Assembly (NCBI GenBank): GCA_031761405.1
Contig: JASEVX010000011.1
Span: 39,704,876 to 39,768,875 of the forward strand
Direction of reading: 5' to 3'
DNA length: 64,000 nucleotides
Source: Serripes groenlandicus
Lineage: Eukaryota > Mollusca > Bivalvia > Cardiida > Cardiidae
Part shown: positions 10,052 to 19,324 of the stretch, one piece after another
Layout of the letters: the number at the start of each line of letters is the position of its first letter
Numbering within the stretch: the stretch's first letter is position 1
Translations under genes and position numbers: made by a program
The notes under the pieces: model-generated
What the model saw: only the letters and a program-made list of their open reading frames with translations
What the model was told of the DNA's origin: nothing
The model's database searches: none

Positions 10052-10278
10052 GTTAACCCCCATTTCCCTCATATAGACGCTTTCTGATGCTTCTGCAGCA
10101 GATGGCTTTTAAAAACATTTTTTACAAAAAGGAGAAATTGCTCAAAACAAGCAATTTATCCTTTTGCCACAATATTTTCTACTTTTTTTAGTAATTATTC
10201 CTTCATTTATAATGATTTTCCATGTTTTTGCTCAAATTAAGTCGTCTGCTGCTGATTTGTTGTATGTGGGAAAGGTTA
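10052..10278 (+). mobile_element. Family A MITE
   Basis: Left TTAACCCCCATTTCCCTCAT, right TATGTGGGAAAGGTTAA. The central hairpin is GAGAAATTGCTCAAAACAA with inverse GCAATTTATCCTTTTGCC. It ends about 15 bp before the stop codon of the KCTD-like gene on the other strand, so it is likely part of that gene's 3' untranslated region or flank. Confidence 0.75.
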
Positions 10279-10292
10279 AAACAAAATGGGAT

Positions 10293-11795
10293 TTATAAGT
10301 CTTCATTGTTGACCTTTGGTATCGCTAGTCCTGCAAAACCAAACCCTTTCAGGTTAGGACTGTCTGTTGTAACAGGAGGAGCTTGTGTTTGTCCGAAACC
10401 ATGAGCTGAACCAAAAGAAAACCCAGACGACTTATTAGATCCAAATAGATTCTTTGGATTAGCAGGTTGTGACCCAAAAGCACTGGCAATCTGACTTTGT
10501 GCTTGCTGGGACCCAAATATGGCTCCTCCTGTAAAAACGCCTGGTTTACTCTGCTTGGTCAGACTAAAGACAGTGGTAGCTGGTTTTGCACCAAAAAGAT
10601 TGAATGAACTTTGACCTGGATTTGTACTGTCTCCGGAGGCATTTTGGACAAAACTGGATCCACCTTGGTTGCTCTGCTGGGAACCAAATAAACACCCTTG
10701 CTCAGAACTGTTTTGCTGGGAACCAAATCCAGTTTGTCCAAAACTATTTAGTTGGGAACCCCCAAAACCACCTTGGGGAGAATCATTCTGTTGCTGACCA
10801 AACCCAGTTAGACTCCCCTGTCCACCAAAGCCGGACCCACCTCCGAAATTGAAGCCTGACCCAGTTCCAAAGGAATTGTTACTCTGACCTCCAAAACATC
10901 CAGTTCCAGTTGCCGGTGCCCCTCCAAAGGTAAGGCCTGGATTTCTGAACAATGAAGGAGATCCTGATAAATACCAGTTGAGCTGCATGTAATTTATCGG
11001 TTCCCTGCAGCATTGTCGCTGGGTTTTGTTTCCAAAGCCTCCAGTGGAACCAAATACATTTCTCGATCCTTTCTCACACCAGTAGTTACATTCCGATATG
11101 CCAGAGTTGATACTGAAACCAAAGCGTATCAAATCTATGTAGAGGCAATTCAAGACCATATAATCCACCTCAAATGGAACCTTGACATACACCATGTCTT
11201 CTGGTGAATTCTGTTTACGGGGTGCTCCAAAGAAACCACCATTTGATGGGTAACTAAAGTTGCATAGATGATCACAGCATTTGGCTGGTTGCCCTTCCAC
11301 TTCTTGGGTGAGGACAACAATGCTGCGTGGACTTCCCAGCAATGATTTCATTGGAATAGCCTCTAGAATTTGTGTCAAGCATTCAGCATATCCGGTCTTT
11401 GAAGTACGGAAATTGTCCAACTGCCGTTCAATAAATATGCCTTGATACTGATCGAGATGGCTTGTGAGTCCTTTCAATCCAAACAAAACAGCTTCTTTGC
11501 GCAAGGCAATCATCATCTGATCAAATGAGTTAGGATAGTTTGAGGACGTTCTAAATCCAAAGGTAGAAGCATGTCGTAATCCCTCACTCGGCAAAATGTC
11601 CGCACGAAGGTAGTCTAAAATATGTGTGAAAAGTTTTCCATCTCCATCTAGGAAATACCTGCCATCTTTGTCCTTGTTGACAGGAAGTGCACCAGTAAAC
11701 ATGGCGGCCAAAGCACTATCTTCATCTTTCCTCAGTGTTGTTAAGAGTGTTGTAAAATGGATTCCACCAACATTCAACTCCACAACATCTGGAAA
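10293..11795 (-). CDS. KCTD-type BTB domain protein with FG-repeat tail (3'-terminal coding exon)
   Basis: One uninterrupted frame of about 500 codons. Residues 1-118 form a KCTD/T1-type BTB domain: it opens FPDVVELNVGGIHFTT, then LAAMFTG, GRYFLDGDG and FTHILDYLR, closest by eye to the KCTD7/KCTD14 group (potassium-channel tetramerisation-like domains, often cullin-3 adaptors). Residues about 195-240 look globular (VPFEVDYMVLNCLYIDLIRF). From about 243 to the end the chain is low in charge, rich in Gly, Ser, Gln and Asn, and holds about 19 FG dipeptides (GFG, LFGSQQ, FGSQP), like nucleoporin FG domains. The exon begins at 11795 after an acceptor (reading CTTCAG on the minus strand). There is no usable ATG before the BTB motif (the apparent start is GTG), so the true start is in an upstream exon not found. 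BTB and FG parts are in one exon, so the fusion is not a splice-model error. Function is unknown. Confidence 0.75.
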   Translation of the reverse strand, partial: FPDVVELNVGGIHFTTLLTTLRKDEDSALAAMFTGALPVNKDKDGRYFLDGDGKLFTHILDYLRADILPSEGLRHASTFGFRTSSNYPNSFDQMMIALRKEAVLFGLKGLTSHLDQYQGIFIERQLDNFRTSKTGYAECLTQILEAIPMKSLLGSPRSIVVLTQEVEGQPAKCCDHLCNFSYPSNGGFFGAPRKQNSPEDMVYVKVPFEVDYMVLNCLYIDLIRFGFSINSGISECNYWCEKGSRNVFGSTGGFGNKTQRQCCREPINYMQLNWYLSGSPSLFRNPGLTFGGAPATGTGCFGGQSNNSFGTGSGFNFGGGSGFGGQGSLTGFGQQQNDSPQGGFGGSQLNSFGQTGFGSQQNSSEQGCLFGSQQSNQGGSSFVQNASGDSTNPGQSSFNLFGAKPATTVFSLTKQSKPGVFTGGAIFGSQQAQSQIASAFGSQPANPKNLFGSNKSSGFSFGSAHGFGQTQAPPVTTDSPNLKGFGFAGLAIPKVNNEDL

Positions 11796-11834
11796 CTGAA
11801 GTAAATAGATAAAAATATTATATAATAAATTATT

Positions 11835-12040
11835 TATTTCTTGACCTCTCTGCAGCAGATGACTTTAGAAAATATTGTGGCAAAAGGAGAAATTAATGAT
11901 AATGAGCAATTTTTCCTTCTGCCACAGTTTGTTCAACTAATTTTAATAATTATACTTTCATATAAAGAGATATCTCATATTTTTGTCTAATTTTATTTTA
12001 GTCATCTACTGCATATTTGTTGTAAATTGGAAATGATTAA
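11835..12040. mobile_element. Family A MITE, strongly decayed
   Basis: Retains CTCTGCAGCAGATGACTTTA, AGGAGAAATTAATGATAATG and GTCATCTACTGCATATTTG in family order, but the terminal CCCTTTCCC blocks are gone. It lies in the intron upstream of the KCTD-like exon. Confidence 0.4.
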
Positions 12041-12085
12041 AATAGCAGACAGTCACTTTAAATAACTCATAAAAATGCTGGAATG

Positions 12086-12315
12086 TTAACCCTTTCCCTC
12101 ATACTGCAATTCTGCAGCAGACGACTTTGAACGTATTTTGTCAAAAAATAGAAAATCTCATTAATTGATTGGATAACCTATGACAAAAAGTAGAAAACAT
12201 TGTGGCCAGAGGAGAAATTGCACGTTTTGTGCAATTTCTCCTTTTGTCACTATGTTTTCAAAAAGCTGTCTGCTGCAGAGGCGTCAGAAAGCGTCTATAT
12301 GAGGGAAAGGGTTAA
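12086..12315 (-). mobile_element. Family A MITE, full length, inverse orientation
   Basis: Bounded by TTAACCCTTTCCCTCATAC and ATGAGGGAAAGGGTTAA. The internal order is the reverse of the 7928 copy: CTGCAGCAGACGACTTTGAA is at the left and GGCGTCAGAAAGCGTCTATA at the right. Confidence 0.85.
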
Positions 12316-12761
12316 ATGAATATCAAATAGGCATGACAGATTACAGGCAGTCATTACGATTGTCTTTCAAAAACCTATCAAACATAAAAACTTATATTCA
12401 GAGATATGTATCAACCCCACCCTAACAAGCTTAATATTCTGGACAAAACAATGTTTAGTGGTAATAGTTAACACGACATTATAAATTATAAATATAATTT
12501 ATTCTATCATTCTGAGAACATCAAAATATGTAACATCCTGAAAATTCGAAATAACTTTTTTTATAAAAGTTGGAAACATTGTAGGAAAAGGAGCAATTGC
12601 CTTTTTTGAACAACTCCTTTGCTCACAATGTTTTCCAAAGATGTCAACTGCAAATGTGTCAGAAGAGATAGACCCACTATACAACGTTTTTACGTGGAAG
12701 ACCCACTATACAAAGTAAATAGATAGAGTTTAAAACATTACAGCAAATAGGGAATATATAT

Positions 12762-14240
12762 ATGGGTACTCAAATGAAATGTTTCAATCATGAGAAATCA
12801 TACTATAGTACCATTAAACCCTATGATATGAGTACTCAAATGAAATGTCTCAAACATGAGAAATCATACTATAGTACCATTAAACCCTATGATATGAGTA
12901 CTCAAATGAATTGTCTCAATCATGAGAAATCATACTATAGTACCATTAAACCCTATGATATGAGTACTCAAATGAAATGTCTCAATCATGAGAAATCATA
13001 CTATAGTACCATTAAACCCTATGATATGAGTACTCAAATGAAATGTCTCAATCATGAGAAATCATACTATAGTACCATTAAACCCTATGATATGAGTACT
13101 CAAATGAATTGTCTCAATCATGAGAAATCATACTATAGTACCATTAAACCCTATGATATGAGTACTCAAATGAATTGTCTCAATCATGAGAAATCATACT
13201 ATAGTACCATTAAACCCTATGATATGAGTACTCAAATGAAATGTTTCAATCATGAGAAATCATACTATAGTACCATTAAACCCTATGATATGAGTACTCA
13301 AATGAATTGTCTCAATCATGAGAAATCATACTATAGTACCATTAAACCCTATGATATGAGTACTCAAATGAAATGTTTCAATCATGAGAAATCATACTAT
13401 AGTACCATTAAACCCTATGATATGAGTACTCAAATAAAATGTCTCAATCATGAGAAATCATACTATAGTACCATTAAACCCTATGATATGAGTACTCAAA
13501 TGAAATGTTTCAATCATGAGAAATCATACTATAGTACCATTAAACCCTATGATATGAGTACTCAAATGAAATGTCTCAATCATGAGAAATCATACTATAG
13601 TACCATTAAACCCTATGATATGAGTACTCAAATGAAATGTCTCAATCATGAGAAATCATACTATAGTACCATTAAACCCTATGATATGAGGTACTCAAAT
13701 GAAATGTTTCAATCATGAGAAATCATACTATAGTACCATTAAACCCTATGATATGAGTACTCAAATGAAATGTCTCAATCATGAGAAATCATACTATAGT
13801 ACCATTAAACCCTATGATATGAGGTACTCAAATGAAATGTTTCAATCATGAGAAATCATACTATAGTACCATTAAACCCTATGATATGAGTACTCAAATG
13901 AAATGTTTCAATCATGAGAAATCATACTATAGTACCATTAAACCCTATGATATGAGGTACTCAAATGAAATGTTTCAATCATGAGAAATCATACTATAGT
14001 ACCATTAAACCCTATGATATGAGGTACTCAAATGAAATGTTTCAATCATGAGAAATCATACTATAGTACCATTAAACCCTATGATATGAGTACTCAAATG
14101 AAATGTCTCAATCATGAGAAATCATACTATAGTACCATTAAACCCTATGATATGAGTACTCAAATGAAATGTCTCAATCATGAGAAATCATACTATAGTA
14201 CCATTAAACCCTATGATATGAGTACTCAAATGAATTGTCT
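12762..14240 (+). repeat. 66-bp minisatellite, 22 full units plus a partial
   Basis: The unit is 66 bp, beginning ATGAGTACTCAAATGAAATG and ending ACCATTAAACCCTATGAT. Units differ at a few fixed positions (AAATG/AATTG, GTTTC/GTCTC), and four units (about 13686, 13819, 13952, 14019) carry one extra G (GAGGTACTC). Because 66 is divisible by 3, a 318-codon frame stays open over the first 14 units; the extra G breaks it. There is no sign of real coding. The unit reads as one full family C hairpin core (CCCTATG, TACTCAAA, then an inverse TAGTACC). Confidence 0.9.
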
Positions 14241-14335
14241 GGGAGAAAAAAATAGTTTGAGTACCTACAGCATAGGTTTTTATTTAGTTATGAGAGAGAG
14301 AGATATTGTTATTTAGCCTAGGCTTTTGGTTGGGA
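14241..14335 (+). mobile_element. Right arm of a family C MITE bordering the minisatellite
   Basis: TTTGAGTACCTACAGCATAG followed by TTATGAGAGAGAGAGATATT matches the right half of family C (compare 55955-56010). It shows the 66-bp array sits inside such an element. Confidence 0.6.
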
Positions 14336-14525
14336 CAGTACTTACAAAGTTTTATCTTATCTACCCCGGTTGGTCCATACATGTATTAATTTTGTCATTA
14401 ATTTATTCATAAACATTTTCCCTGATTCAGGAATTTTGACCCCTTTGCAGCACAAGACCTTTGAAAAATATTGTGGAGAAAAATTGCTCATAATTAGACA
14501 TTGACTTTACATTCAAAGCTGAATG

Positions 14526-14711
14526 GGACTAGATAAGGGGGAATAAACTGGCCTTTTTCCACCAAAATCCCTTATGACTCAACTTTACTCTATGGTGTAG
14601 GTAAATTAAAGAATCCTCTCACTGAAATGATTCTTTAGAGTACCCACAACATAGAGTTTTGGGTCATATAGGGATTTGGGTGTGTGAAATACATTTCTCA
14701 TCTAGAGCTCT
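14526..14711 (+). mobile_element. Family C hairpin MITE
   Basis: Left GACTAGATAAGGGGGAATAA, palindromic core AAAGAATCCTCTCACTG / ATGATTCTTTAGAGTACCC, right TTTCTCATCTAGAGCTCTGG. Confidence 0.7.
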
Positions 14712-14736
14712 GGAAAATGTATATGTCAGTTTAAAA

Positions 14737-15042
14737 GTTAACCCATCATGTAAGAACATAGTCCGGGCTAATGGTTGACCATCATGTCAGAACATAGTCT
14801 AGGTCAAACAGTTGACCCATCAGGTCAGAAACATAGTCTAGGTCAAACAGTTGACCCATCAGGTCAGAAACATAGTCTAGGTCAAACAGTTGACCCATCA
14901 TGTCAGAACATATAGACCGATTTAACGGTTGACCCATCATGTCAGAACATAATCCAGGTCAAACAGTTGACCCATCATGTCAGAACATAGTCCACTCATG
15001 GGTCAAAAAGTTGATCCATCATGTCAGAACATATAGGCCCGA
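14737..15042 (+). repeat. 39-bp tandem repeat, about eight units
   Basis: The unit holds GTTGACCCATCAGGTCAGAA and ACATAGTCTAGGTCAAACA. The two central units are identical; outer ones vary by small indels and substitutions (GTTGATCC, ATATAGACC). Confidence 0.8.
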
Positions 15043-15145
15043 TTTCTGTTCTGAAGTGTAATTTTATATTTTATGTAATGTTAAAATATGAAGACTTGTC
15101 AAAACAATAATTTCATATCATATTTCAAGATATTCACTAAGATTC

Positions 15146-15310
15146 ACCCTTTCCCTCATACAGCTGCCTATGCAGCAGACGCCTTTTGAGAGATAATGAG
15201 CAATAAATTTCTCTTTTGCCAAAATGTTATCAACTCTATTCAATATAACAGAGATTTTCCATTGTTTGGCTAGACGTTTCAAAGTAGTATGCTGCAGATA
15301 AGTTGCAGAA
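15146..15310 (-). mobile_element. Family A MITE, truncated
   Basis: Starts CACCCTTTCCCTCATACAG with CTATGCAGCAGACGCC and fades after TATGCTGCAGATAAGTTGC. From 15311 to 16545 I see no gene, RNA or repeat that I can name, only AT-rich sequence. Confidence 0.5.
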
Positions 15311-16545
15311 GCCCGTTGTCCCAATTCAAGGACTGGAATCAAAATTGAAAGTAGACATTCCAGGAATGATTAGTCTTAAGATAAGAAACTTATTGATCAA
15401 TATACCTACTTGTTTTTATAAAGTTAATAAAAACAAGATCGTTCTATCTTTAAACAAGAATGAAAAACATTGTTTCTTAGAAGGAACATTTTCATCTGAT
15501 ATAGCTCTAGTTATTCTAACTGTTCAAAGTGCCGATTTCACAATTTTGATAAATTAACTACTTTCGTTTTCGAAATTTTCTCCATCTTTTTTTTTGTTAA
15601 AATATCAACATACTTCCCCCTCGTCCATAACTCTGTAATTTCGACAGTCTGTAACGTCAATGATTGATTCTTAAACGTAGTTCACTTCATAAGGATGAAA
15701 TCGATGTTCAGATGAAATCGTCCTCGTTATTTTAACAAGTAAAGATATATATATGTAGACTATGGCCGTTTTGGTTGTCATGATCTAAAGATAGTCATGC
15801 GTTACGTTCCTTGGGATTACAGTATGCCAATGATAACTTGATCTGTAACAAATAAAACAACATGGGGTGGGGTCGTTATTTAGTGAGAGAAAACATATGT
15901 TAGATGCACTCAAAACGATGGTCAATCCCACCCGATTTACAGGTCAGCCTGTTGTAGAAGTATTTGTATATATGCACACAACGTTTTGATAAGACTTACT
16001 CCGCATACTTGAAAATATACCGCAGTTTAAACAAGTCATATAATGGAAAAACTATAACTTGATCATACAAAGAATAACATATCTGTATAACCTAAATCAA
16101 TATTTTTGACTAGTTATATATCTTTATTGATTTAAATTTTCGCAAAGCATTTTTCTCCGAATTGTAATTGACTTAATAGTGTAGGTATGAACATGATTCG
16201 TGTCATACGTTTAATGTTAACATATTTCAAAATTACGGAATACTCTTGATACTTTGGTGAAGGGATAATTTATCCCAATTGTATGTCATTAGATTTCGTG
16301 TTATTACTCGCATGTTATGAAATATTTATCGAACACCAGATTCTGCCGTCGATTGCTAATTTAGAAAGGATATCGCAGCGGCATAAATTTTAATTAGATA
16401 TTGGTAAGTTTATCTTGTTTTAAGCATTTACACAGAATTGCGAATCAGGTTCAGAAAGGCCTTTAACCAAAATGGACCGGGGTCGAAAAAGGCCCACTTT
16501 TTGGAACCCATACTCATGTATACAACGATTGTTATTTAATGATAT

Positions 16546-16588
16546 TACAGTATTAGATTGACAGTCGGTTCAATAGGTTAAAATAGAA
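16546..16588 (+). repeat. Retroelement end repeat A1 (43 bp)
   Basis: TACAGTATTAGATTGACAGT through AGGTTAAAATAGAA. Identical to 23206-23248 and the exact inverse of 23570-23612. It marks the likely 5' end of the element. Confidence 0.75.
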
Positions 16589-17238
16589 ATTAGTTTGGTT
16601 GGTGAACAAAGTCTTAGCTGTGACTTTGTTCTTGTTGGAAACTTGTATTCACATCGTAACACATTGAAACATATCGATCAAAGAGAACTATTTTTTCTCT
16701 CTGTCGAGTTGGAGGGATCCTGCATTATTGCGGGAGTCGATGAAAAAGTTTTTCACCGATATTTAGTTTACGTTGTTTAAATTTTTGTGAGTGATTTCAA
16801 TATATTTATGGCGTATAAAAGGCCATCTAGAGGACAAACCGTCAAAGATTACAGTAAGTTACATGACAGAGGGTTTTCGTCTGAGGAAAATACTATAATG
16901 GACTATCCCAAGGAAGGGGAACAAGACGCCAGCTGGGAAAAGGCTAAAGGATCAACATCCGGTGTTGAATTTATGGAAGAGAAAGACCGACTAGAAAAGC
17001 GGCTGCTGGCGTTGGAAGAAGAAGAAAGATTGGAGCAACTACGCCAGAAGATCAAAGAGAAGGAGGATTCCCTGGTTGCCTTACGAAGTGGTTCGATTGC
17101 GGCGAAGTCGACACCGAAAGCAAAAGGTAACGCGTTTAATGTGACAGATTTAAGAAAACAAACTGGTTTGCTTTCGAGAGCTCGAAGCGAGTTAAAAAAG
17201 TTAGGATTTGAGAACAGTTCTAGCTCTGAGGAGGAGCA

Positions 17239-18406
17239 GGGCCAGCCCTGGCTCAAAAAAAGTTTGAGCCACTGCTTGAGCCATTTTACAAAATCTTGAG
17301 CCATTTTTGAGACATCGGAGCCAACATTCTGAGCTATATAAAATATTTGTTAAAACAATAAAAAAAAAAGTAAATCAATACATAAGGAGTTCAGATGGGG
17401 TATGATCGCGCTTGACAAGTTGTGTTGTACTCCAAAGTAGACATTCTTTAAGGCAGCTGTAACAGCTCTTTCATTTTTACTTAAAACATTGAGTCTTGCT
17501 GTTTCCATTGTTGATGACTGTGTGTTGGCAGTAACTGCTAGGAGATGATCTTTGCATTTCGCATGTTTTGATACTGAATCTCTTTTGAGCACAGTGCACC
17601 CTACGGTAAACGTATTTGATTTTTGAATTTTCAAACAGAGGTCACAAAACATTGACTTGGAGGTTGTTTCATATCGCAACCATGGATTGCCTATTTTCCA
17701 GCTGTCTTGGAATTGTCTGCATGTTGAAAGCTTAGCTTTTTTTGAAGGAGGAGTGTCAAAACATTCAAGTGAGCGCTTAGAAGCCATTTCGGCAATTGAT
17801 AATGTAGTACTGAATTGGTAAACATATATAGTGACCTCGATTTATAATTATTTTGTTTGGTTTTTAAAATTGATCATACCTACCTTTAATTAATTAATCG
17901 CCGACAAACATCAAAATCAACCGGCCTTTAATTGCTGCTAATTTAATAAAATTACGCATTACGTCACGGGCAATTATGGTGATTTGTTTTAAGTTTTCAA
18001 TCAACGAAATTAATACGTAATTGGACGGTCTTTAATTGTAAACAACTTAAAAGCAGTTTGTTTTAAATAACATATCAATTCTCCGTGAACACGCTTATGT
18101 CATCAGTTTGACACTGTACACAAACCACTTTAGTATACACTCGTAGACTGGTTTAACTTAATCTACCCGATATTTTACCCGATAGCGATACACGCTATAC
18201 TCTAAATCCGTGAACCAGTCAGTTATGCAGACGACTATTGATATTTTTAACTTGGATTACACACTTCTGGTAATGAAATTTTACGATATCGAATTTTCGC
18301 CATTAATTTCTTGTGAAACATGGCTTGAGCCAATTTTGTTTTTTCTGAGCCAATTTTTTCATTTAAGAGCCAATGGCTCAATTGGCGAACGACAGCGCGA
18401 GCCCTG
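17239..18406 (-). mobile_element. hAT-like DNA transposon inserted in the retroelement gag
   Basis: The insertion is bounded by GAGGAGCA at 17231-17238 and again at 18407-18414. The ends are GGGCCAGCCCTGG and, inverted, CAGGGCTCGCGC. If the terminal CA is counted as element sequence, both ends begin CAGGGC and the target duplication is the 6-bp GAGGAG. An 8-bp duplication is the hAT rule. Both sub-terminal regions carry many GAGCCA hexamers. A truncated transposase-like ORF lies inside on the minus strand. At 1.17 kb it is non-autonomous. Confidence 0.75.
17350..17787 (-). pseudogene. Truncated hAT transposase N-terminus with TTF/BED-like zinc finger
   Basis: A 145-residue ORF starting MASKRSLECF with a basic, Pro-rich N-terminus, then W..NPWLRY, CDLC at about 49-52, a GC...KRDSV..H segment and a second His (KCKDH). 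This pattern is that of the TTF-type zinc finger heading many hAT-derived proteins (the ZNF862/C17orf113-like group). It stops shortly after the finger, so the catalytic RNase-H-like fold is absent. It could be the remnant of an autonomous parent or an exon-1 piece. It cannot be an active transposase. Confidence 0.6.
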
Positions 18407-19108
18407 GAGGAGCAGGAGAGTTCTGATCAAGAGAGTGACAATAGATCAGATAAACAAAGACGACACAAATCAAAAAGAAAATCTGGTATCAAATCAAAAG
18501 CCTCGGACTCTGTTGTTGATCCTCAAAAATACCCGCATGCTTATCTTAGGTTTGAGTTTGTAAATAATTCGTTAGAATTTGATGATCTTGATTTAAACAT
18601 GTTTGTTGCAGGTGAATTGGAGATAATTTCTCAAAAGTCGACTCCTCCAAAAGAAATGTCTGCACGCCTTGAATTATTGAAAAGGCTCATGTATCTAAAT
18701 AGAGCCTTTGATTTTAGTGTCCTTAAATCATTATATGCTGCAATTTTGAGGGAAGTCGAATTGGGTTATAGGAAGTGGGGAGAGGATTTTCATTACATTG
18801 AAACTGCAGTACTTGCCTCTTCAAACTCCATCAAATCTAAACCAAAACCAAGTTATTCTGAAGGCTTTAGGCCTAAATCAGATTTTTCAAAGGGCTCAAC
18901 GTCGCCAAAGTCTGATGAGAGATCTTGGTTTTGCTCAAAATTTCAACGTAATAGATGTGAATTTAAGGAGTCTCATGTGTTAAATGTAAAAGGGAAAATG
19001 AGATTGGCTAAGCATATTTGTGCTTTTTGTTGGCAAAAAGACAAAAAGGAACTTAAGCATCCTGAATGTTCGTCTGCTTGCCCAAATACTACCTCATGAC
19101 TTTTTTCA

Positions 19109-19309
19109 ATGTCCAAGCAAAGACTCGCAATTATAGAAAGGGCAGCCAATTCCGTATTACCAAAATTCTGGAGATCTCCTATTCCGGTTGACAATAACTT
19201 TTGTAATCATGCAGGGACTTGTTTAATTTGTAAAAAAGGAAAACCAGTATTGATAGATGAAACAATTAAAAAAATTTGCATTCATAATTTGGTTAAGAAG
19301 TCAAAATAA
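19109..19309 (+). pseudogene. Linker ORF between gag and reverse transcriptase
   Basis: 66 codons in the same frame as the gag end and the RT, closed by TGA 19097-19099 before it and TAA 19307-19309 after it. It contains FCNHAGTCLICKKGK, a further Cys/His cluster. The shared frame suggests that gag, linker and RT were once one reading frame, or were joined by readthrough, and that at least one of the two stops is a decay mutation. Confidence 0.5.
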
Positions 19310-19324
19310 TACAATTATGAAGGG

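Larger units (their letters stand above)
16808..19099 (+). pseudogene. Gag-like ORF of the retroelement, split by a hAT insertion
   Basis: The first part runs from ATG 16808 to about 17238. It begins MAYKRPSRGQ, then a Glu/Lys/Leu-rich coiled-coil-like region (EKRLLALEEEERLEQLRQK) and a Ser/Glu stretch. The frame is broken by the element at 17239-18406 and resumes at 18415 in the same frame with EESSDQES-type sequence and a basic patch (RRHKSKRKS). It ends at TGA 19097-19099 after a Cys/His-rich segment (WFCSKFQRNRC ... HICAFCWQK ... HPECSSACP), resembling the zinc-binding end of DIRS/Ngaro gag-like proteins. A possible earlier GTG at 16787 was not used. Probable role in the living element: RNA-binding coat protein. 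Confidence 0.65.

Noticed and set aside
12762..13718. A 318-residue repetitive protein
   Set aside because: The open frame comes from a 66-bp tandem unit without stops; later units shift frame by one base, unit differences are not protein-sparing, and the unit matches a MITE hairpin.
12762..14240. CRISPR array
   Set aside because: The 66-bp units are directly adjacent with no unique spacers, and the genome is animal.
18210..18563. A 117-residue ORF before the second half of gag
   Set aside because: It starts inside the hAT element and runs across its end into gag DNA in a different frame from gag.
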